A DNA stretch of 8,191 nt. Origin: Pseudomonadota bacterium. Lineage in GTDB: Bacteria > Pseudomonadota > Alphaproteobacteria > Rhodospirillales > Magnetospirillaceae. Below, in pieces: positions 1 to 5,780 of this stretch. Position numbers and translations under genes: made by a program. Every line of letters starts with the position of its first letter. The first letter of the stretch is position 1. The DNA lies in assembly GCA_023458315.1 (NCBI GenBank), contig JAEXAH010000066.1, positions 1 through 8,191 of the forward strand, given 5' to 3'. Below the pieces are notes generated by a model, which searched no databases, was not told the DNA's origin, and worked only from the letters and a program-made list of their open reading frames with translations.

Positions 1-517
1 GCCCGCCGCCGCCTCGTCCCCCGCCCCGGCGTCCCAGGCCAAGCCGCCGCCGCCGCCGCCGCCCGGCGGCGCCAGCGACCCCGGCGCGCTCAGCCAGACC
101 GAAATGGACGTGCTGCAAAAGCTGACCGAGCGCCGCAACGCCATCGACGCCCGCGAAAAGGACGTGGAACGGCGCGAATCCATGCTGAAGGCCGCCGAGG
201 ACCAGATCGAGCGCAAGATCTCGGAAATGCGCACGTTGCAGAACACCATCGAAGGTCTGCTGCGCCAGTATAATGATCAGGAAGACAACAAGATGCGCTC
301 CCTGGTCAAAATCTACGAGAACATGAAGCCGAAGGAAGCGGCGAAAATCTTCGAGCAACTGGACATGCCCATCATGCTCGAGGTGGTCGAACGCATGAAG
401 GAACAGAAGGTCGCGCCCATCCTGGCGGAAATGGATCCGTCCAAGGCGCGGGCCGTTACCTCGGAACTGGCGCAAAGACGGCAGATTCCCTTGCCGAAAA
501 CGTCGGGCGGGGGCTGA
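1..517 (+). CDS. MotE-family flagellar protein, 3' end only
   Basis: The frame is already open at base 2, so the start lies outside the window; 171 residues are visible, ending in TGA at 515-517. The visible part opens with an Ala/Pro-rich low-complexity linker containing seven consecutive prolines (bases 44-64). A charged, heptad-like helical stretch follows (about bases 104-300), which I read as coiled coil. The C-terminal module contains KIYENMKPKEAAKIFEQLD and ILAEMDPSKARAVTSEL, typical of the MotE / MgtE-N-like family (COG3334). Family members are usually membrane-anchored by an N-terminal helix, which is not visible here. In Sinorhizobium MotE acts as a periplasmic chaperone for the motor protein MotC; elsewhere the family lies in flagellar operons with less defined roles. 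The downstream cheY-cheZ supports a motility role. An internal ATG at 104 is unlikely to be the real start because the reading frame continues through the linker upstream. Family call is good, exact role uncertain. Confidence 0.8.
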   Translation, partial: PAAASSPAPASQAKPPPPPPPGGASDPGALSQTEMDVLQKLTERRNAIDAREKDVERRESMLKAAEDQIERKISEMRTLQNTIEGLLRQYNDQEDNKMRSLVKIYENMKPKEAAKIFEQLDMPIMLEVVERMKEQKVAPILAEMDPSKARAVTSELAQRRQIPLPKTSGGG

Positions 518-553
518 AGAACGAATTCCGCGGGGGGACGGCGTGAAAAATGC

Positions 554-615
554 CTTGCGCGACTGCCATCCCCTATCTTAACTAGGGAAACTTGCGCCTT
601 GGCGGGTTCTTGCGC
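554..615. repeat. Three copies of CTTGCGC upstream of cheY
   Basis: The heptamer CTTGCGC occurs at 554-560, 591-597 and 609-615, all in the same orientation within the 131-bp gap between the MotE-family gene and cheY. Copy starts are 37 and 18 bp apart. It could be a direct-repeat binding site or chance in GC-rich sequence. The repeats are seen directly; a function is inferred only. Confidence 0.35.
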
Positions 616-621
616 TATGGC
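592..621 (+). promoter_or_regulatory. Candidate cheY promoter
   Basis: TTGCGC at 592-597 and TATGGC at 616-621 are separated by 18 bp and lie 28-57 bp upstream of the cheY start. GCTATGGC at 614-621 also partly resembles the alphaproteobacterial -10 element GCTANAWC. The match is weak, and the -35 half coincides with one of the CTTGCGC repeats. A short inverted repeat, CCCTA (571-575) with TAGGG (583-587), lies just upstream. The gap has to hold a promoter if cheY is not co-transcribed with the upstream gene; this is the best placement I can find. Confidence 0.25.
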
Positions 622-634
622 GACTAGTGCTTCG

Positions 635-640
635 AAGGAG
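635..640 (+). promoter_or_regulatory. cheY ribosome binding site
   Basis: AAGGAG lies 8 nt before the ATG at 649. It fixes the cheY start there rather than at the second in-frame ATG (667), which would leave the site too far upstream. Confidence 0.75.
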
Positions 641-648
641 CTGGTTGG

Positions 649-1038
649 ATGGCTGTCGACAAGAATATGAACGTCTTGATCGTTGACGATTACAAGACGA
701 TGCTGCGAATCATCCGCAATCTGTTGAAGCAGTTGGGCTTCAACAACGTTGATGAAGCCACTGACGGCTCCATGGCGCTGCAAATGCTGCGCGTGGGCAA
801 TTACGGCCTGATCATCTCGGACTGGAACATGGAACCCATGACCGGTCTTCAGTTGCTGCGCGAGGTTCGCGCCGATGCCAAGCTGAAGTCGATCCCGTTC
901 ATCATGGTCACGGCCGAGTCCAAGTCCGAGAACGTGATCGCCGCCAAGGAAGCCGGTGTGTCCAACTACATCGTCAAGCCGTTCAACGCCGAAACGCTGA
1001 AGACCAAGATGTCCAGCGTGCTCGGCGATTTCGCCTGA
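649..1038 (+). CDS. cheY: Chemotaxis response regulator CheY
   Basis: This is a single-domain receiver of 129 residues with no output domain, the usual length for CheY. When phosphorylated by CheA it binds the flagellar switch protein FliM and changes motor behaviour. The full receiver active site is visible: acidic pair D13-D14, phospho-acceptor D58, T88, Y107 and K110 (in YIVKPF). These are each one position beyond the E. coli numbering (D12, D13, D57, T87, Y106, K109). The stretch LIISDWNMEPMTGLQLL is very CheY-like. The gene is followed after 36 bp by cheZ, encoding its phosphatase, which supports a motor-controlling CheY rather than a generic single-domain receiver. The kinase gene cheA is not in the window. 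The start is set by AAGGAG at 635-640. Confidence 0.95.
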   Translation: MAVDKNMNVLIVDDYKTMLRIIRNLLKQLGFNNVDEATDGSMALQMLRVGNYGLIISDWNMEPMTGLQLLREVRADAKLKSIPFIMVTAESKSENVIAAKEAGVSNYIVKPFNAETLKTKMSSVLGDFA

Positions 1039-1074
1039 TCCAAGGTCGGCCTGACGTAACGGGAGGAACCCGCC

Positions 1075-1716
1075 ATGGTGGCGAAGGGCGTTGACCGCGA
1101 CCTATCCCTGCGACTCGACGCCATTCGCCGCGAGCATGGCGATACCGTCCGCATCGACCAGATCGCCGAAGTGGTGCGGGGCATGCTCGACACCATGAGC
1201 GGCGACATCAGCGCCAGCGACCTGCGTCTCTATCGTGAGATCGAGTCGCTGGCCGATTACATCCACGCGGCCAAGGCGGAAATCGCCGCCTTGCGTCCGG
1301 GTGAGATCAAGAACGAATTCATCGCCTCGGCCACCGACGAGTTGGACGCCATCGTCGGCGCCACCGAGGCCGCCACCAACGAAATCATGGATTCCGCCGA
1401 ACATCTGGAGGCGCTGACCCCCATGATGGACGCCCAGGTGGCGGAACGGCTGACCGAGATCACCACCCGCATCTTCGAAGCCTGCACCTTTCAGGACATC
1501 ACCGGCCAGCGCATCACCAAGGTGGTCAAGATGCTGAAGGAGATCGAGGGCCGGGTGGAAAGTCTGGTCAAGGCGTTCGGCACCGAGGACGAATCCGGAT
1601 CGGCCCGCAAAAGCGGCGGCCCCGTCACCGACGAGGACCTGCTGAACGGCCCGCAATTGCCCTCCAACGCCGCCGACCAGGCCGAGATCGACAGGCTGTT
1701 GGCGAGCTTCGACTGA
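1075..1716 (+). CDS. cheZ: CheY-P phosphatase CheZ
   Basis: CheZ speeds dephosphorylation of CheY-P and so ends the motor signal. The protein has 213 residues, about the E. coli CheZ length. It is almost entirely helical, as expected for the long antiparallel hairpin that dimerises into a four-helix bundle. The catalytic motif FQDITGQ (residues 139-145) gives D141 and the water-positioning glutamine Q145, matching D143 and Q147 of E. coli. After a flexible, low-complexity stretch (about 170-198), the C-terminus DQAEIDRLLASFD resembles the amphipathic CheY-binding tail of known CheZ proteins. GGAGG at 1062-1066, 8 nt before the ATG, supports this start. The gene lies 36 bp after cheY, so the two are probably co-transcribed. 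Both catalytic residues and the tail are intact, so it should be functional. Confidence 0.93.
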   Translation: MVAKGVDRDLSLRLDAIRREHGDTVRIDQIAEVVRGMLDTMSGDISASDLRLYREIESLADYIHAAKAEIAALRPGEIKNEFIASATDELDAIVGATEAATNEIMDSAEHLEALTPMMDAQVAERLTEITTRIFEACTFQDITGQRITKVVKMLKEIEGRVESLVKAFGTEDESGSARKSGGPVTDEDLLNGPQLPSNAADQAEIDRLLASFD

Positions 1717-1721
1717 CCGGC

Positions 1722-4700
1722 ATGCGGGGGCTGGCCGGGGGCAAGGGCACTCTTCCCAAATGGGATATGACCGCGCCGTCGCGGGCGCGCCCGTCGTCCT
1801 GCCCGCCGTTCCGCGCGCCCTTGCTGGCGGTGTTGGCCCTGGCCGCCGCCCTGGCCTGGACGCCGCCCATGGCCTGGGCGCAAAGCACCCCGCGCGGCGC
1901 CGCCCATGAAACCTTCGGCCGCATGGTGTTCGACTGGGACGGCCCGGTGCAATGGTCGGCCGAGGTGGTCAACGGCCAATTGGTGGTGCGCTTCGAAAAG
2001 CCCATCAGCGGCGACCCCGCCGCCCTGATCAAGCCGCTGTCCAAATACCTGAAGGGCGTCACCCTGTCGCCCGACCGCCGCATGGCCACCTTTTCCCTGG
2101 CGGTGCCGGTCCAGGTCAAAAGCTTCGTTTCGGGCGCGTCGACCGTCATCGACCTGACCGAGAACAAATCCGCCCCGCCCCTGCCCGCCGCCACCCAGCC
2201 GACACCGCCGCCGGTCGCCCCGGCCAAGGTGGCGCCCAATCCCGGCGTGCCCGTCACCGATTTGTCGGTGCGCGGCGGCGAACACCAGAACTTCAACCGT
2301 CTGGTGTTCGACTGGCCCAAGGCGGTGGGCTACACCGTGTCCACCCAGAACGGCCAGATGGTCATCGCCTTCGACCGCCCGGCCAACCTGAACGCCACCT
2401 CGCTGGAGGCGGCGCTGCCGTCCGACGTGCGCTTCCTCGAAGCGCGGCCCGAGGGCAAGGGCACCGCCATCGTGCTGGCGGTGCCGCCGGGCATGACCGC
2501 CAAGCATTTCACCTCTGGCCCCAAGGTGGCGGTGGATCTGGTCAAGCCGCCGCCGGGCTTCAAGCCGCCCGAGGCCAAGCAACCCGAACCGGTAAAACCC
2601 GAACCGGCCAAACCCGCCCCCGTCAAGGCGGAACCGCCGCCCGTCACCCCGCCCCCGCCGCCTGCCAAAGTCGAAACGGGCAAGGTCGAGACGGGCAAGG
2701 TCGAACCCGCCAAACCCGAACCGCCCAAACCCGAACCAACCACCGGCAAGCCCGCCGTGGCCGCCAGCCTGGGCGTGTCGTTCGACCAGCCCTCGGGTGC
2801 CGCCGCCTTCCGCCGCGCCGGGTGGCTGTGGCTGGTGTTCGACCGCAAGGCCGAGGTGGACACCAAGCTGCTGAAGCGCACCGGCGGCGACATCGTGCTG
2901 CATGTGGAACAGGTGCCGGGCACCAAGAACGGCACCGCCGTGCGCCTGATCACCAAGCCCGGCTACAACCCCAGCGTCCGCAAGGAAGGGCAGTTGTGGG
3001 TGTTCGACATGGCCGAACAGCCCATCGCCCCGCGCACCGCCCTGCCGGTCAACCGCCAGTTCGATTTCGAGGATCGCGGCCGCCTGATCCTGCCCGCCAG
3101 CGACGTGCCCGCCCAGCCGGTGATCTTCCGCGACCCCGAAGTCGGCGACACCTTGCAGGTCATGCCGCTGACCGCCATCGGCGCGGGCGTGGCGGTGGAA
3201 ACCGTGGTGCCGGGCGCGCAATTGCTGCCCACCGCCCAGGGCGTGGCGCTGGTGCCGCTGGCCGACGGCAGCCATCTGGAAAGCAACCGCCAGGGCGTCG
3301 AGGTCTCCATGCCCGGCGGCCTGCACCTGTCGCGCGCCCTGCCGTCCGGCGACGGCGGCGGATTGGTGGAATCGGAATCGGCGGAAACCTCGCAAGGCGG
3401 CCCGCTGGACATCAGCCGCTGGACGCGCGGCGGTGCCGACAAATTCGTCACCGACCACCAGAAGCTGATGGGCCGCATGGCCTATGTGAAGCCCGAGGAA
3501 AAGAACGCCCAGCGGCTGGAGGTCGCCCGCCATTACCTGGCCAACGGCATGCCCGCCGAGGCGCTGGGCGTGCTGCGGCTGATCGGCGCCGCCGACCCGG
3601 CCATGGTGGACAAGCCGGAATTCCGCGGCCCGCGCGGCGCCGCCCAGTTCCTGATGCTGCGCGATGCCGAGGCCATCGAGGATTTGTCGCACCCGTCCCT
3701 GGCCGCCGACCAGCAGGCGCAGATCTGGCTGGCCGCCGCCAAGGCGCGCGGCACCGGCGACATGGCGCGCAACGGCCTGCTGCTGCGTCTGGCCGCCGAC
3801 GAGATCAAGCCGCTGAGCCCCCGCCTGCGCATGGGGCTGGGCAAGGTGGCGGCCCAGGCGGTGGCGGCGGCGGGCGACGGCAAGGGCGCCAACCGCATCG
3901 TCGAGGCCATGAACGGTCCCGGCCTGTCCAAGCGCGATGCGGGCGCCATCAGCTTCCTGCAAGGTCTGGCGGCGGAAACCAGCCGCCAATGGGATCAGGC
4001 GGTGGTCAAATACCGCGAGGCCGAGGAAGGCGATTCCCGCCCCGACCGCGCCTATGCCGCCCGCAACCGCATCGAGTTGCAGTTGAAGCGCGGCTCCATC
4101 ACCGCCAAGGACGCCATCAAGCAGTTGGAAAAGCTGCGCTTTGCCTGGCGCGGCGAGGATTTCGAATACAGTCTGCTGAAGCGCCTGGGCGAACTGACCC
4201 TGGCCGATGGCCAATACGCCGACGGCCTGCGCCTGCTGCGCTCCATCGTCGCCAATTATCCCGACCACCCGGACATCGGCAGCATCCAGGCCATGATGTC
4301 CAACACCTTCGAAAAGCTGTACCTGGGCGGCGCCGCCGATGGCATGTCGGCGGTGGCGGCCATCGGCCTGTATGACGAGTTCCAGGAACTGACGCCGTCG
4401 GGCGCCAAGGGCGACGAGATGATCCGCAAGCTGGCCGACCGGCTGGCGGCGGTGGATTTGCTGGACCGCGCGGGCGACCTGTTGCGCCATCAGGTGCAGT
4501 TCCGCCTGCAAGGCGCGGAAAAGGCCCGGGTCGGCGCCCGTCTGGCCGGACTGGAACTGTCCGACCGCAAGGCCGGGCTGGCGCTGGACACCCTGGACCA
4601 GAGCGAGGTCGCCGACCTGCCCGCCGAATTGTTCGACCAGCGCCGTTATCTGCGCGTCCAGGCCCTGGCCCGGCTGGGCCGCACCGCCGAGGCGCTGGCG

Positions 4701-5108
4701 CTGATCATCAACGACCAGTCGGACACCGCCAAGCAATTGCGCGCCGAGATCTACTGGGACCTGAAGAAGTGGCCCGAGGCCGCCGCCGCCCTGGAAGCCA
4801 TCATCGAAAAGCCCGAGGGCAATTCGCAATTGCTGCCCGGCACGCCGCGCCGCCTGCTCGACCTCGCCACCGCCATGACCCTGGCGCGCGACGATCGCGG
4901 CCTGTCGCGCCTGCGCCGCACCTACGGCTCGCGCATGGCCAAGACCGAATACAAGGAAGCCTTCGACCTGCTGACCAGCGAGCCCGAGCGCGGCATCGCC
5001 GATTACCGCCTGATCGCCAACAAGATCAAACAGGTCGAGGACTTCCAGACCTTCATGGGGTCGTGGCGCAAGAAGATGCAGGAAGGCGGCCTGTCGTCGG
5101 TGAATTAA
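1722..5108 (+). CDS. Large exported TPR protein with three beta-rich repeats
   Basis: This 1128-residue protein has no function I can name. Residues 33-53 form a hydrophobic signal-peptide core ending in AWA|QS, so export is likely; no other membrane segment is evident. Two related modules follow: about 63-145 (ETFGRMVFDW...VIDLTEN) and 188-273 (HQNFNRLVFDW...VAVDLVKP). A more divergent third lies at about 351-432 (WLWLVFDRKAEVD...LWVFDMAEQ). They look beta-rich and AMIN-like, a fold class known from periplasmic cell-wall or secretin proteins. A Lys/Pro/Glu-rich linker (about 274-345) separates modules two and three. From about 560 to the end the sequence is helical with TPR-like units, for example at 594-626, 814-852 and 1008-1028. 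The start is uncertain: ATG 1722 lies 5 bp after the cheZ stop, while ATG 1767 gives a more usual signal peptide; neither has a good ribosome binding site. Position suggests co-transcription with cheYZ and a motility or envelope role, which is inference. Confidence 0.85.
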   Translation: MRGLAGGKGTLPKWDMTAPSRARPSSCPPFRAPLLAVLALAAALAWTPPMAWAQSTPRGAAHETFGRMVFDWDGPVQWSAEVVNGQLVVRFEKPISGDPAALIKPLSKYLKGVTLSPDRRMATFSLAVPVQVKSFVSGASTVIDLTENKSAPPLPAATQPTPPPVAPAKVAPNPGVPVTDLSVRGGEHQNFNRLVFDWPKAVGYTVSTQNGQMVIAFDRPANLNATSLEAALPSDVRFLEARPEGKGTAIVLAVPPGMTAKHFTSGPKVAVDLVKPPPGFKPPEAKQPEPVKPEPAKPAPVKAEPPPVTPPPPPAKVETGKVETGKVEPAKPEPPKPEPTTGKPAVAASLGVSFDQPSGAAAFRRAGWLWLVFDRKAEVDTKLLKRTGGDIVLHVEQVPGTKNGTAVRLITKPGYNPSVRKEGQLWVFDMAEQPIAPRTALPVNRQFDFEDRGRLILPASDVPAQPVIFRDPEVGDTLQVMPLTAIGAGVAVETVVPGAQLLPTAQGVALVPLADGSHLESNRQGVEVSMPGGLHLSRALPSGDGGGLVESESAETSQGGPLDISRWTRGGADKFVTDHQKLMGRMAYVKPEEKNAQRLEVARHYLANGMPAEALGVLRLIGAADPAMVDKPEFRGPRGAAQFLMLRDAEAIEDLSHPSLAADQQAQIWLAAAKARGTGDMARNGLLLRLAADEIKPLSPRLRMGLGKVAAQAVAAAGDGKGANRIVEAMNGPGLSKRDAGAISFLQGLAAETSRQWDQAVVKYREAEEGDSRPDRAYAARNRIELQLKRGSITAKDAIKQLEKLRFAWRGEDFEYSLLKRLGELTLADGQYADGLRLLRSIVANYPDHPDIGSIQAMMSNTFEKLYLGGAADGMSAVAAIGLYDEFQELTPSGAKGDEMIRKLADRLAAVDLLDRAGDLLRHQVQFRLQGAEKARVGARLAGLELSDRKAGLALDTLDQSEVADLPAELFDQRRYLRVQALARLGRTAEALALIINDQSDTAKQLRAEIYWDLKKWPEAAAALEAIIEKPEGNSQLLPGTPRRLLDLATAMTLARDDRGLSRLRRTYGSRMAKTEYKEAFDLLTSEPERGIADYRLIANKIKQVEDFQTFMGSWRKKMQEGGLSSVN
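2667..2741 (+). repeat. Five 15-bp tandem units (Lys/Pro/Glu linker)
   Basis: Five in-frame 15-bp units start at 2667, 2682, 2697, 2712 and 2727 and encode KVETG, KVETG, KVEPA, KPEPP and KPEPT (residues 316-340 of the large TPR protein). The first two differ by only two synonymous bases. More degenerate K-x-x-P-type units precede them from about 2565. The pattern suggests linker growth by unit duplication, and the product resembles the stiff Pro-Lys/Pro-Glu spacer of TonB. Confidence 0.8.
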
Positions 5109-5114
5109 TTCACC

Positions 5115-5143
5115 TTGCATCCCCCGACGGTTTAGGGGATAAC
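5115..5143 (+). promoter_or_regulatory. Candidate speD promoter
   Basis: TTGCAT (5115-5120) and GATAAC (5138-5143) are separated by 17 bp, the optimal sigma-70-type spacing, and lie about 50 bp before speD. Each hexamer matches its consensus only partly. The site comes just after the large TPR gene ends (5108), where a new transcription unit for an unrelated pathway would be expected to start. Confidence 0.35.
5119..5140. repeat. Inverted repeat ATCCCC/GGGGAT
   Basis: ATCCCC at 5119-5124 and GGGGAT at 5135-5140 form a perfect 6-bp inverted repeat with a 10-nt spacer. It fills the spacer of the candidate speD promoter and overlaps both of its hexamers. It could be an operator or a weak hairpin ending the upstream transcript; no T-run follows, so a classical intrinsic terminator is unlikely. 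Confidence 0.35.
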
Positions 5144-5182
5144 CCGGCCCTTAATCACACATTCTGGTCCATCTGCTGGTTT

Positions 5183-5187
5183 GGAGG
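5183..5187 (+). promoter_or_regulatory. speD ribosome binding site
   Basis: GGAGG lies 6 nt before the ATG at 5194 and continues into GGGA. It supports this start over the in-frame ATG at 5221, and so shows that the unusual N-terminal extension of SpeD is translated. Confidence 0.75.
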
Positions 5188-5193
5188 GGAGCC

Positions 5194-5673
5194 ATGGCTC
5201 ACGCTCTTGCCCGACTGGGGATGCACTCGGAAGTCGATCCGAGCAAAACCCACAACGTCGATGATAACGCCGATCAGTCCTGGCCTCAGGCTGACAACGG
5301 CAAGGATTACTACGTCTCGCGCAATGGCGTGAAATACGCCGGAACGCATCTGCTGATCGACCTGTGGGGAGCCAGCAAGCTGGACGACCTGCGGCTGGTG
5401 GAGGATGCCTTGCGCGAATCCGCCATCGCGGGCGGCGCCACCATCCTGCATTGCCACCTGCATCATTTCCAACCCAATGGCGGCATCTCGGGCGTGCTGG
5501 TGCTGGCGGAAAGCCACATCACCATCCATTCCTGGCCGGAACGCGGCTATGCGGCGCTGGACGTGTTCATGTGCGGCGATTGCGACCCCTACAAGGCCAT
5601 CCCGGTGCTGAAGGCGGCGTTCTCGCCCGACTTCGTCACCGTGTCGGAAAGCAAGCGCGGGCTGGTGCCTTGA
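5194..5673 (+). CDS. speD: S-adenosylmethionine decarboxylase proenzyme
   Basis: This cytoplasmic enzyme decarboxylates S-adenosylmethionine, giving the aminopropyl donor for spermidine. It is a pyruvoyl enzyme made as a proenzyme that cuts itself. The motif LAESHITIHSWPE places the cleavage between E106 and S107, with S107 becoming the pyruvoyl group. H112 and C127 match the processing histidine and catalytic cysteine of the Thermotoga-type enzyme at the same spacing (5 and 20 residues after the serine). This is the short prokaryotic class; the conserved core starts near residue 48 (YAGTHLLIDLWGA). The 159-residue length exceeds the roughly 120-130 residues usual for the class because of a polar N-terminal extension of about 45 residues. 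GGAGG at 5183-5187 supports the start. speE, encoding the next enzyme of the pathway, follows after 107 bp. Confidence 0.95.
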   Translation: MAHALARLGMHSEVDPSKTHNVDDNADQSWPQADNGKDYYVSRNGVKYAGTHLLIDLWGASKLDDLRLVEDALRESAIAGGATILHCHLHHFQPNGGISGVLVLAESHITIHSWPERGYAALDVFMCGDCDPYKAIPVLKAAFSPDFVTVSESKRGLVP

Positions 5674-5728
5674 TGTTTGCCCTCGCCGGGCGCGCGCTTT
5701 AGCCCCCCACCACCATACATTGATTTCC

Positions 5729-5762
5729 CCTTCGCCGACATGCCCCCGCATGTCGGCGAAGG
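5729..5762 (+). promoter_or_regulatory. Perfect 15-bp hairpin between speD and speE
   Basis: CCTTCGCCGACATGC (5729-5743) pairs with its perfect complement at 5748-5762 around a CCCC loop. It is followed by TCTTTCC, a poor T-run, and ends 18 nt before the speE ATG and 7 nt before its ribosome binding site. It may be a leaky terminator/attenuator after speD, an mRNA end-stabilising structure, or a translational control element for speE. The structure is certain on paper; the role is inferred. Confidence 0.65.
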
Positions 5763-5780
5763 TCTTTCCAGAGGCATGAC

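Noticed and set aside
44..64. CCG-rich triplet run at the window start
   Set aside because: It encodes the polyproline part of an Ala/Pro linker in the MotE-family gene; no evidence of a separate repeat element.
599..613. Possible sigma-54 promoter TTGG...TTGC before cheY
   Set aside because: The GG and GC pairs are separated by 9 bases rather than the required 10, and the rest of the -24 element does not match.
1952..4375. An 807-codon + strand frame inside the TPR gene
   Set aside because: It is extremely Arg/Pro/Gly/Ala-rich, as expected from reading GC-rich codons out of frame, and has no domain.
1491..5120. A 1209-codon open frame on the minus strand, opposite the TPR gene
   Set aside because: It is in the same codon register as the sense gene, so reverse stops could arise only from sense TTA, CTA or TCA codons, which this GC-rich gene does not use. 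The product is His/Arg/Gln/Gly-rich with no recognisable domain, while the sense product has a signal peptide and repeats.
5679..5691. GCCC/GGGC mini-hairpin just after speD
   Set aside because: Only a 4-bp stem in GC-rich sequence without a T-run; it is overshadowed by the 15-bp hairpin at 5729-5762.
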